This document shows, piece by piece, positions 12,696-24,860 of a DNA stretch of 64,000 nucleotides. The notes beneath the pieces were generated by a model. The model saw only the letters and a program-made list of their open reading frames with translations, did no database searches and had not been told where the DNA came from. Source of the stretch: Hydractinia symbiolongicarpus (lineage: Eukaryota; Cnidaria; Hydrozoa; Anthoathecata; Hydractiniidae); the NCBI RefSeq assembly GCF_029227915.1, contig NC_079881.1, forward strand, positions 5,702,001 to 5,766,000, written 5' to 3'. The first letter of the stretch is position 1, and each line of letters starts with the position of its first letter. Both the position numbers and the translations under genes were made by a program.

Positions 12696-12974
12696 TTTCA
12701 CAATATGAAACAATGGAAGCTCTAGGATAAAACAAAACGTCACAGGGCCAAAAATGACTATCCTTAATTGGGTATACTTAGAGAATTTTTTCAAATAATT
12801 AAACATCACAAATCATTTTTTTTAATCAAATATCAGATATCACAACGTTTTGTTGTAGATTGGCACATTTGTATTATTTGACTTGTTGCATAGCTCAAAC
12901 ATTAGATGTAATTCTGATATTTGTACGGGAATCATTAAAAAAAATTGCGATTTATTTATTGTCTATTCCATTAA

Positions 12975-13160
12975 CAACATTTTGCACTATTTAGATATTT
13001 AAAAAAATGGAACCACTAAGATGCATGAAGCCAAATTATTTAGTCCCTTTAATATCAATAGCAACAAATCTATTCTTTGGTTTATCCACATATAAGACAC
13101 AAACGATGCAGCCTCCACCTTTACATCAGCCATACTCGCAACTGCATGGTGTATGTAGAT
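12975..13160 (+). pseudogene. Possible relic of a last exon of the A/B family
   Basis: A pyrimidine-poor acceptor (CTATTTAG) precedes ATATTTAAAAAAATGGAACCACT, which resembles the start of exon 5 of gene A (GTATCTAAAAACAAAAATGGAGGC). Further on, a Met-Gln-Pro-Pro-Pro run resembles the tail of gene B. The reading frame shortens and no upstream exons were found. A third, decayed family member is possible; chance similarity in a Pro/Lys-rich stretch is the alternative. Confidence 0.3.
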
Positions 13161-13229
13161 CATCTTTTCGCCTCCATTTTGTTATTCTAAAGGAGAGTAC
13201 AGTTGCACCGAAATTGCATAATTAGGCGA

Positions 13230-14600
13230 CGCCACAAAATGTTCCGCATATAGAATTCATGTCTATAATACTTTTTTACGTTGCTCCGCTGGCATAAAAA
13301 TAATTGTTGCCATTTTCCACATTTTCTCGCCATTTGTTCACCAACTATTTTTTTTTCAATAAACTTAACGACAGTGAGAAACTCTCTTAGGTCAGAAAAG
13401 ACGGCGGCAACAAGAGGTGATTCTTTAAGATCATTTTTATTCTCTAATTATTTTTCCAAAGTTTGCATTGTTTCATCGCATTGCTTAGAAGGGGACTTCT
13501 TGCAGCAAGGTTGATAAGCATGGCGACGCAATCGTTGCCGAGAACCAGTTTTAAGATCGCTTCGCACACTTATAAACCACACTTATAAAGCACACTTATA
13601 AACCCGACAGTCACTTATATATATTTTGTACTAAATACTAACTATTCTTGAGAATTACAAGAACAAGAAGTGGTAGTAAAAGAAATATTAAAAATTACGC
13701 CCATGTCAATAAAAACATTAGGCTTAACTTTTTGTTATAAGAAACCTCGAATAACGTAACAAGGTGCGGACTGTATTTTTTCACGTCTTTTTACGTCTCC
13801 TCATTTTGCATCTATTTTACCAATCTCATCATCATGGCCAAATTTTTCGTTTTTATGTCATTAAAAATATGACATTAAGAAAAATGAAAAGGGTCCTGGC
13901 GACGAGGTTGCTTTACACACTTTTTACTAGAATCGTACTTTTCAGTTTGGGCATCTCTTGTTGTTTAGAAAACATGGTTAAACAAAAAAATTTAAAAAAA
14001 AGCCAATGTATCGCATATTTTCATAATATTCACGGCTAGTTACACTACAAAAATCTATATCTTCTGCTCCGTAAATGTCTTTAAGAGCAGCCTCGTTCCC
14101 AACGCCTTTTTTCTTACTGTCCTGATAAAAAAAATTAACTACTGCGCTGAGAAAGATGTTGCTTCGAGAGAAATGCAATGCAAAAATTCTGATTATTTGA
14201 ACTTCACATAATATGGTGTTTCATTATCGAGCCTCAACATTAATTTTACAATGAGATTTCGGAAATTGAGCCTTAATTTTTGTTACAAAAAGAACTCAAA
14301 AGAGTATACTTTATTTTTAAAAACTTCGCTGAACTTAAATGTCAATGATAAGGGCGTTTGTGGTTCACTAAAATCATTAAATCTACTATTATTGTCAAAC
14401 GCCAGTTATCTTTTTTATCATTAGCCTTATTCATGTCGCGGGGGAATGGTGACGAATAAGGCACTTGTCGGGGAAAAAATAAACATAATGGCTGTTCTCG
14501 AAAGTAAATAAAGGCAAAACTTGAAGGAAATCAAGGTCAATGTTGTTATTTTAAAGAAATATTCTGGGTAAAAAGGTTTTAATAAAGCAGAAAAAGTATT
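13230..14600. other. Non-coding stretch
   Basis: No gene supported. Three imperfect copies of CACACTTATAAA lie at about 13,565-13,605. Several frames of 66-91 codons have low-complexity products and no motifs. Confidence 0.4.
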
Positions 14601-14610
14601 ACAGACAATA

Positions 14611-14919
14611 GTTAAATGGTTTTGTTCCTCAGCGTTGTGCTTTAATACTTATAACTCAACAGATTCAAATAACGAGCCTCTAAAATACTATCGTTTACCT
14701 CGTGATCCAGAAATACAAACAAAGTACAAACAAATGGCATAAACATGTGGCATAAATTTTATGAAAGGACATATTTGTGCTGCTCGTTGGAGTTCTGGAA
14801 AACGAATGGTATCCTCTGATTTACCAGACGTCGCAGTTCCAGAAGAACAGTATGAGAAGTTACGTCAAAAATTAATAAATGCAAAGGACTTGCTATCTTT
14901 TTATAAAAATCTTTCTTAG
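14611..14919 (+). pseudogene. THAP-domain fragment
   Basis: The frame reads a Cys-x4-Cys pair, then a Tyr-Arg-Leu-Pro-Arg-Asp-Pro segment, then a Gly-His-Ile-Cys-Ala-Ala-Arg-Trp-Ser-Ser-Gly block and Asp-Leu-Pro-Asp. This is the order of the C2CH THAP DNA-binding domain. A TAA stop interrupts it near 14,740, and the His expected in the Cys-x2-His pair is Arg. THAP domains head P-element-type transposases and host regulators; no transposase body follows here. It is probably a dead transposon fragment and is not obviously from the P-like element at 55,101, which lacks this domain. Confidence 0.6.
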
Positions 14920-15250
14920 AAAATTAAAAATTTAATTTCAACAACACTTTTGCAATTTTTTTAATAAAGGTCCTCACAGGTTTTAGCATCTGAAAGTTTG
15001 GAATATTTCCAACAATCGCCTTTCTAAATTATTGTAAGACATCTACGTGAACCCATTCTAATATTTGCACACCATCATAAATGCAATCTATTATCTGAAC
15101 AACAATTTCCATTAGTGTATTGTTTCGTTTTATGAGAAAAAAAATTGAAGTGGCAGTTTCACGATGGTATGACTGCAAGTTACAAAACTCAGCATTAGTA
15201 CAACTCATTTGTAGTTGGCATTGGACAAAGTACTGTGGAAACTTTGCGAT

Positions 15251-15523
15251 TAGTAAGTAAGTAAGTAAGTAACGGGAAGTCTTAACGTCCTTGGGGATTC
15301 CATCCTAACGGTTGGCTCTTTCTCCCCTCCGACTGTAACTATGTTACATTACCGCCAGAGATACGTATAGCATTGCTCTAACTTGCTTGCCTGCCACACA
15401 AGCCGGTTAGCGGTCAGTAGATGGCACCAAATGGGCTGACAACACTGCATTTAAAGAGCGCCGGAGTGGGGACTCGAACCTTATGATTACAAGTCGAATG
15501 CGCTACCACTACACCATCTCCGC
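15251..15523 (-). mobile_element. tRNA-derived SINE (Thr-type head)
   Basis: Read on the minus strand from 15,523, the head GCGGAGATGGTGTAGTGG resembles the 5' part of a tRNA with an A box. An anticodon-loop-like CTTGTAA and a GGTTCGAGTCC B box follow. The acceptor and T stems do not pair properly, so it is not a tRNA gene. A roughly 200-bp unrelated body follows, ending in a TTAC tandem tail (15,251-15,272). This head-body-simple tail order is that of a Pol III-transcribed SINE, which would be moved by a LINE partner. Confidence 0.8.
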
Positions 15524-16269
15524 AATTGATGTTTATCGCTATTTTTTGCTCTTATTTTTACTTTTAGTAATATACCAAGAGGTCCCAGAGCATTATTGGG
15601 TGATTTGAAAAGTCCAATTTGAAAGATTGCCTAATTAAATCAGTTACAAATGTTTTCCCATATAAACTAAGTAAGTCATAGCAAGATAAAATAGAAACGA
15701 AAGATGTTACTTTTTTGGAGGATTTAACAGCTACTTTTTTACTGTACAACATAAACTTAAAAACCGCTTTAATTATTACTCAGACTGATATCCTGAATAA
15801 ATTTCTTGGAGATGAAATGTTTTACTTTGGTTTTTAATCTTTATTTGTCAAGCAAAACCACATAATAACATTGTGAAAGTTTTTTATGATCTCAATTATG
15901 ATATTGTCATCCAAATCAATTTTTGTTGTGCAACATTGGTTACACCCTTATTTGAAATTAAGATTTGTGACGCGCAATTATATCTTCCTTCGCAAACAAA
16001 TTACAGCGCAGATCTAAGTATCTGAAATAGTGGGTGTTAGTTTCAGCAAGACGGTCACCTACAGATCAGCGGTCAGTAATTGTTTTACAACGAAGCTTGG
16101 AAAGGGAAACTTCCCTGCAGGCCATCCATTTAAAAAGAAATACAGGAAACAGTCCGTCCTTACCCTGTCCGGTTAAAAAAGTACTTAGCAATTTTATTTT
16201 GCGGAACAAGTTTTCATAACCTAACTGCATTTAGCATAAGAATTATATATTAAGAATTTTGTTGTGGCC

Positions 16270-16480
16270 AAACTGTATTTCGCTACTTTCATTTTTTAGT
16301 CAGAGGTACCTAAAGAGCTAGCTAAATAGCCACGACCCCTATTACAAATAAATAATAATATACCAAACTAAACAAAAACTTCAAAAGAATAGAAATATAT
16401 AAGGCTAGCCAGTTAGCTAGCTGCTTTTTATGCTCCCTTATAATCTACGTTTGTAGCCAAATCATAAAACTGGTATGTCT
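16270..16480 (-). repeat. Dispersed repeat, reverse copy of 1,020-1,240
   Basis: Reverse complement matches 1,020-1,240 through the GGTATATC-like core, the AGCTAGCT palindromes and the adjacent CTACGTTTGTAGCC-like stretch. Ends not defined. Confidence 0.5.
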
Positions 16481-16935
16481 AAGATTTATATAAGGCTAGA
16501 AAACGTTACAATATATTAATCTTAACTTGTAGAAACATATAAATAACAAAGAAAACTAATACAAAGCTTTAGGTGGCTGGGTAGCTAGCTAGCTATAGCT
16601 TGTCTATTAGGAAAACAAAAATGAAACAGAAAAAATGCCTAGAAAGTATTTTAAAAAAAACTGCAATCTTATTAAAATGCGAATAGAAGCATCGCTAAGA
16701 AAAAAAATAAAGCAGACAGTTAAGGAATTTTCCTTTCTCCATTGCTTTTGAGGGAGCGTAAAAATTGTTGCAAAGGAATCAAAAGAGCTTCAGTTTCTAA
16801 TTGGTCATTTATCTAAAACTCCGCTCCTGATTGGACCTTTATTTTAGCAGGAACTCGTCCCTGTGCCAGCGGGGCCCCGACGGGTTTCTCGCTTTTGACG
16901 CACGAACAGACGGACGACGGCTATTGTTAAAGAGA

Positions 16936-16990
16936 CTAGTTTGTTTACCCGTGGAAAAATCCACGGGGTTCTCCAACCTTTATATATCTC
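16936..16990 (-). mobile_element. Helitron 3' end
   Basis: On the minus strand a perfect CCCGTGGATTTTTCCACGGG hairpin is followed nine bases later by CTAG and a host T. It matches the ends of the Helitrons at 2314 and 34,283. The 5' end was not located; it would lie to the right. Confidence 0.65.
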
Positions 16991-16999
16991 ATTTTTTGT

Positions 17000-19850
17000 T
17001 TCCGTAGCACGACTTTTCAACACTGTCTTCAAGACTTTTCAACAATGTCTATCAAAATAAGAAATGTATGTGCAAACCAAGCCCGTAAAAATCGGGTTCC
17101 GTGGGATCCCGAAATAAGGCTGCAGCTCTGCGGGAATTCGTTAAATAAATTTGCGGAGCAACCCTTTTTAACATACAAAATACGGCTATTATTAAAGAGA
17201 AAGATGTTATTATAATTTTAAGTTAACACCCGGAAAAATAATATTTTTGCACAAACATAATAAAAAAGAATTTTGGATACTTCTTACCTGTTTGAGCAGC
17301 ATCAAAACAGTATCAAAGATCCATGGAGTTACATTTCTAATACCACTACAATATTGTATTTTTGTATCCATATTCTGAACACTAATTTCTTAGAATTCAT
17401 ATAGATTTCTTAGAATTCATATAGATGTACTTATGGTTTTCTTATAATTAAGTTTATAAAAATTGTTTTTTCCTTCTTTTAATAATTATATTTAGTGTTC
17501 AACAAACCAGAAAATAAGTATTCTTTCTTTATTATTTTATGCAATTCAGTTACATTCACACCTCACAAGTTTTAATTCTTTGAAGGAGTGTCAATTTTGA
17601 AGCAGTAGGTAAGTTTTGTCATTGAGGCCTAAATTCCATTAATTTTTTTTGACTCGATTGAATCGGGACTCACTTCACCAGAAAGCTTCCATTATCAAGT
17701 TATAGATGTTTACAAAATTATAAACCACTTTCAGCATTACTTATGTGGTCTAGGTTTGATAAAGTGTCCCATACTTATGAGCTCAGGAGAGAAGTCAGTG
17801 TTAGAATCCCTAAGGTCCAAACTCTTGTCAGTGTCCATAAAAAATGCGTCCTCTTTGAATATGTTTAAAGCATTGATACGAAACACAAGAATATATTGTC
17901 AGTGTTCGATTTGCCAGTAACAATGTGTTATGAATGTTTTATAATTTTTATTTTTTTATTTTTTAATAGTTGGTGTAAATTAATTTTTTTACTATACATG
18001 TAAAGCAACTGTAAATAAAAGGAATAAATAAATAAAAAAATGTTTAAGTTTTTTCTTCATGGGTAATATTAGCTGAATATCGTAAATAGTGTGACGCCCT
18101 ATTAACGCCCTAATTTCCCACAACCTTGTGCAGGACCGCCTCCTTGTGATGTGGCGCCACTTCATTATACAACCTTGATCCACCCTGGGTATAAAAAGCA
18201 TATATTCAAACTCATATCAAACTTTAGTTTCTGCAGAAATTATCTAGCTATGTTATTATCATTTTCGTGACAAGATTTACGTGATTTGTGTTGACAACAA
18301 AATATTTTAAGATGGTCATTATACCCCGCTAAGTATCTTAGAATGCATAAATATAGTTTATGAGTCATTAAAAGAAAATCAAAAGGTCGTTTATCGTCTC
18401 CACATTCTCATTAAGTTAATTCGTTGTCTAATTTTTACATAATTGCGATTTTATTTTTCAATCAAAACAAGCGTCCCAAGTTATCGGATGTAGTTATCCA
18501 TTTCTGAGAAATAGATAAGAAGAAATTGAGATGACACAACAAGTAAATTTAGTAACAGTATATGTTATTGTTTATCATCGTGGCCAGTAACATCAAATAG
18601 GACACTAATCCAATAAACATATAAAATTCCTGAGCGGTGGATTTTATTAACCTTTAACCATTTCCGGGTAGCAAGGATGCATCAATTGGCTTACTTTCTG
18701 AATAATTTTAGACCAGTTAACCAAACTTCCTTGAAAAATTTCAAGCTGTTATGTCACGCCCATTGTTAAAGGCTGGCTGTCAAATAGTTTACGTTATTTT
18801 TTCCTCACATCCATACGCAATGATGGTAAAAATTTATCCAAATGTCCACCCATTTACGCCTTATATTAATTTTAATGCGTTTTTTTAGCTTTTTCACTTC
18901 TCATTTTCCATAAAATGCACACAATGAAATCCAATCCTAACTAGCAGCAAATATGTATTTTTCCAAGTGAAATATGTATTTACCATGTGGAAGTTTTTGA
19001 CTAATTGGGCGCGTTATTGAGTTATAAAATAAATAGTTATAATATCATTAAATTGTCAAAATAAAAGATTTATGAAAACTGGAGTTTTAACAAAAATTCT
19101 GATGTCAGAAAAAATTACTTTTCGCAGTCATGAATTTGGGCATAATTTTCATGTGTCGGACATTATTATTACTGCCAAGTTTTATGATATATATCTCAAC
19201 AAAAAGGAAGTAGGCAGACCCCCCCCCCCTTCTACCTGGAACTCCACCTTACACCCTATAACCCCGTATAAACATTGATGTTCTTGGCTGACACTTTTTG
19301 CCCGCTTTTTGCCCTTAAAAGCTAACATTATCGTCATTATTTCATTTTTAGACCTTTGTATTAACCCTTTTAAGGACGGATTCTGCAAATATTCAGTTGG
19401 ACTGGGTTGTCATAAAAAGTGTCTAGAAAGAGGATAAGTCGGGCTACCCGACGGTACCCACCATGATGGGCTACCCAACGGTACCCAACATAAACTGTCT
19501 AGGTCTTGTTCCTCAGCCGCCAACCGCATCTTCAGTGTTGAGAGCGTGATTATTTGTTAACCAAAGAAAGGGGTCTTTTCATTCAACAAGGAGCCGTCCT
19601 TCAAGGACTAAGAAGTTAACGTATAATGAAGCCTTCGATAATTTGAAAAAGTTGTTTTCCTAAACATTAACAGATTCCAATTTTCTAATTGCCTAATTGA
19701 AATTTCCTGCCCAATTTAAATTAGTTTAAATCAATGCGATTCTTTCGCGTGGTGTTGAGTGTGATTACCTCTTAAAAATAAGTAGACGGTAATTTTCAGT
19801 TTTTATACTTTGAAGGAAGTATAAGAAAACGTATACCATACCATAAAAGG
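17000..19850. other. Non-coding stretch upstream of gene B
   Basis: No gene supported. A short C-tract lies at 19,219-19,228. A small GGGCTACCC(A/G)ACGGTACCCA duplication lies at 19,442-19,488. Confidence 0.4.
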
Positions 19851-19955
19851 ACAGTGAATATTAACAATAACAATGCGGTATATATAGTTAGTGTGATCAG
19901 AAATTACTTAGTACCAAAATCTGAAGTAAATCATACGGCACAAACATCTTCAAAC

Positions 19956-22900
19956 ATGTTTTTAATTTTATTGATATCTCTATTAAGATGCGTTTGTTCA
20001 ATTAAAGTTATTGTAGGTCGTGCAGAACACATTAATGACCAAATTACGTATGGAGGATTAGGTTCTGAAATTTGTTTAAAAATAGGAGCTAGTGTTTTTT
20101 CTAAATCAAGTGATGGAGTAGTATGTAGTTGTTCTGCAGCTAACACTTATTACAGTACAAGCGTAACTGACAATCCATCTTGTCGTAGTGATGATGGGCG
20201 GGATTTAGGTGAGTGGAAATATGTCCTGTATTATTTAATTAAATTTAAACATATTTTGTTATTTTTGAATGTGTATATCAAAAATTTATATCGATTTTCT
20301 TTTATCCTGAACACACACAAAATCTAGTGGAAAACATATTTTAACTCTCATTATTTTTTTTATGCAAAAGGTGATTGTTTTCTAAAGCGTCTTATATCTC
20401 GAAAAAGCTTTGTCTGGTGCGCAGTCATTGTCTATAAAAAAACCTAAAAAAAAATATTCTGAAAAAATTAGCGCGGTTTCAAACAGGGTGAGTTTCCATT
20501 AAAAAAATGTACACTGGCAATTTTGACCTACTTGTCTTTTGTTACAAGAAACACAATGTTTCTTAGCTTAAGGCTGAGATTATAGGTACTTTCAACTGCG
20601 AACTCGCAAATTTACTTTCAACTGCGAACTTGCAAATTATTGAGAAAATTAAAAAATCAAATTAATTATCAGGGATTTTCCTAAAAATAATTTTAAGGGT
20701 ACAAAATAGGGATCTGATTTCACAGATGTTCAGCCAATCTCTCTTATTTTTTTTTATACTTTTTGGGTTCCACCTGGATGTTGAATCCAAAAATTTAAGT
20801 CAAAGTTGGAAACACCAAGACTAAAGTAAAAAAGACATACATCTTTGTTTGTATACTATAAAATAATTACCTAAGTTTTATTTTAGGTTGCCCCAGATGT
20901 ACTGGAAGTTGCATTAAATACATATCAGCCTCTGGATTCTCCAGATATAGTCCTGGAAGCCATTATACATGCTCAAATACCTATCGCAGTTATACAATTA
21001 AAACATGGAACGGTAATAGTTGGGTTCAGTTCTCACGGACTAACGATTTCACAGTTCAGTTTACCAGAGTAGGACTCCAAACAGGGGTTGTTTTTCGGGT
21101 AGGTTTTAAAGTTATTTGAAGTAATCATTTTGTTAAGGACATGTTGTGATTTCTTTTTCATTCTTCTCCTTTACAGTGTTTTCTTCTTGAAATTTTACAC
21201 AAAAGCGATATCCAAAGTTAGTTTTAATTTTAACGCTGCAGGTTTTTTTTGATTAGCTACAAAATATCTCTCTAGTTCAAATCTTGTGGAACGAAATAAT
21301 TATCAAATTAGAGATTACAATTAGAAATCAAATTTTGGTAATTTGACTTTTTTTTATTCAAACTATTAAGTAGAAACAAATATAAGAATCATTTCTTTAT
21401 TTACATTGCCGGTAGATATCCCTTGATATGTTCGACTCCTGAGCGTTAAGATAACAGTTTAAATTATCAAAACGTCAATATTTGATAAAAAATATAATGG
21501 GCAGTTTACACGCATTCACTTGATACATAGGAATTGAAACTATAGAGAAAAATTTTTTGAAAGGACTTGTATGGAAGATTTTGAATTAGAGAGATTTGAA
21601 TAGTTGTGTACTTTGAGCCCATATTTCTTTATTATTAATATTTTTTTTGTTTTGTTTTTAGTTTTTGTCACTTACATATTGTGTTATTTTTAATATATAT
21701 ATTTTTATGCTTCACTGTCTTTCTTATTTCTATTCCGTTAAGATGTAGAGGGTGGGAGTTATAATTACTATTTAATACAACTTTCTTCAGCAAAAAAAAC
21801 TTAAAAAAATATATATAACTTCACTTTTATAAGGAAATGTTTTATGCGAATATCAGGCGGGGATTTTGTGCTAAAAATAAGTCTGTTGTTTAGAACAATA
21901 GAGAAATAAGAATAATGACCTGCCAGATTAGAATTTTAATATTCTTATAATATTATAAAAAAGCGTGTAGCGAAAACCGTAAGAAAATTCACCTAAGTGA
22001 GTAAAAAGACAAATTTATGAATCTAAAGTAAATGTCAAATCTCAACAACTTAAAGCCACATGTTTATGTAAATTAAAAAAATTCTGTTATGTGCTTAGAA
22101 CAAAGTTACAAGGTATTATTGCCAATTTCATGGAGACAACGCTTGTGAGCATCGTTCATTGGAAGAAGTGGCATTTCTATGTAATACCAAATGCGCTTAC
22201 TTTACCTGGAACACACTCTATCAGTGAACACACTTCGTCAGTGATAAATGAATTTTCATAAAATAAAACAACATATCTTTTATACAATAACATATCGTTT
22301 CTATAATATAATATAATATAATATAATATAATATAATATAATATAATATAATATAATATAATATAATATAATATAATATAATATAATATAATATAATATA
22401 ATATAATATAATATAAAATAATATAATATAATATAATATAATATAATATAATATAATATAATATAATATAATATAATATAATATAATATAATATAATATA
22501 ATATAATATAATATAATATAATATAATATATCCTCCCCCTTCACTTTTTTATCCCTTTTGTTTTAGGCAAAGGCTAGTGCTTCGTTATGGCAGTACGATG
22601 GACAGTTGTTTCTTATAACACCTTACTGTGGAAGTAAACCACTTCCTTGCTTTTTGGCAAAAGCTGCAGGATTCCAAACTTGTAAGTTTTTGTCTTTCCC
22701 AATTTTGGGGGTTTTTAACTAAGCAACTGTAAAAATCTGAGACAATGATACACTGTAAGTTTTACTGTAAATTATACTGTAAATTATACTGTAGTATATT
22801 ATACTGTAGTATATTATACTGTAGTATATTATACTGTAGTATATTATACTGTAGTATATTATACTGTAGTATATTATACTGTAGTATATTATACTGTAAA

Positions 22901-24825
22901 TTATACTGTAAATTATACTGTAAATTATACTGTAAATTATACTGTAAATTATACTGTAAATTATACTGTAAATTATACTGTAAATTATACTGTAAATTAT
23001 ACTGTAAATTATACTGTAAATTATACCGTAAATTATAATTTAAATTATACTGTAAATTATACCGTAAATTCTACCGTAAATTATATTGTACATTATATGT
23101 AAATTATACTGTAAATTATACTGTAAATCATACTGTAAATTATACTGTAAGTTTTACTGTAAGTTTTACTGTAAGTTTTACTGTAAATTATACTGTAAAT
23201 TATAATGTAAATTATACTGTAAATTATACCGTAAATTATAATGTAAATTATACTGTAAATTATACTGCAAATTATAATGTAAATTATACTGTAAATTATA
23301 CCGTAAATTATAATGTAAATTATACTGTAAATTATACTGTAAATTATACTGTAAATTATACTATAAATTATACTGTAAGTTTTACTGTAAGTTTTACTGT
23401 AAATTATACTGTAAATTATACTGTAAATTATAATGTAAATTATACTGTAAATTATACCGTAAATTATAATGTAAATTATACTGTAAATTATACTGTAAAT
23501 TATACTGTAAATTATACTATAAATTATACTGTAAGTTTTACTGTAAGTTTTACTGTAAATTATACTGTAAATTATACTGTAAATTATACTGTAAATTATA
23601 CTGTGAATTATACTGTAAATTATAATGTAAATTATACTGGAAATTTTACTGGAAATTATACTGGAAATTATGCTGGAAATTATACTGTAAGTTTTACTGT
23701 AAATTATACTGTAAATTATAATGTAAATTATACTGTAAATTATAATGTAAATTATACTGTAAATTATACTGTAAATTATACTGTAAATTATACTGTAAAT
23801 TATACTGTAAATTATACTGTAAGTTTTACTGTTAGTTTTAATGTAAATTATACTGTAAATTATACTGTAAATTATACTGTAAATTATACTGTAAATTATA
23901 CTGTAAATTATACTGTAAATTATACTGTAAATTATACTGTAAATTATACTGTAAATTATACTGTAAATTATATTTTAAATTATACTGTGAATTATACTGT
24001 AAATTATAATGTAAGGTTTACTGTAGCGACAGCTTATTTGTTTTTACTTTTAGATACAACGATAGGCAGTGGAGACACCAACGAAGGTGGCGAGGACGAT
24101 AAAGGTGACGGTGGAAATGGTTTCAAAATACCAACAAGGCGAAGAAGAGTTACTGCGAAAAAAACAAGCAGCAAAAAAAAATCCAAGGCAGCGGCTCCAG
24201 CAGGTGGTGCAGCTGCCTTCATAATTCTGATCGTTATTATCGTATTTATTTACTACAAGCGAAGGTTCGTAAGTACATTCTTGCAACCAAAAAAATATTT
24301 CTGTATCCTGTTTTTTGTTCGTCTATAAAAAATAGTAGTATGAAAACAAAATAGTAGTCATGGATAAAAGCAGTAACAGTATCTGTCGTAGTGTCAGTTC
24401 AAGAGCTATTAGATTAAAAAGGGGTTCACACTTTCATTTTATTCTTGCATGAAAGAAAACAAGAATCCTTTCCTGTGCCACGAACGATTTTAATAAATTT
24501 TATCTTTGTCTAGATCTATTACAGCAGCAATAGCAACGTTAAGTTTGAAACAACAAAGTGATAATAACGAAAATACGAATGTACCAGCAGCGCCCAAAGT
24601 TAATCCAGCTTTTGTTCTTGGTACATCTGGAATGTCTCAGCCACCCCCATATATGCCAAATAATGCCGAAGGATTGACAATGCAATTACAGCACACAGCT
24701 TTACCTGCCGGTGTAGTACTGCCTCCACCAAATTCAACGCAATCACCCTATCCACAATCGCTAGTTTCACAGCCACCACCTATGCAGCCACCGGTTGCAT
24801 ATTATCCTACAGTTCCCTACCCTAT

Positions 24826-24860
<35 letters not shown>

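Noticed and set aside
12490-12809. Phe-Ile-His-Ser repeat ORFs
   Set aside because: Translation of the GAAT microsatellite in two frames.
15455-15523. tRNA-Thr gene on the minus strand
   Set aside because: The acceptor and T stems do not pair and a long SINE body with tandem tail is attached.
22221-22544. ORF of Tyr-Ile-Ile-Leu repeats on the minus strand
   Set aside because: It is a translation of the ATAAT array inside an intron; no non-repetitive coding part.
22752-24025. CRISPR-like array
   Set aside because: Contiguous 12-bp repeats without spacers in a eukaryotic intron.
23603-24050. Asn-Tyr-Thr-Val repeat protein continuous with exon 4 of gene B
   Set aside because: The 12-bp unit length keeps any frame open. 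Reading from exon 3 into the intron meets stops, and gene A has a normal intron here.
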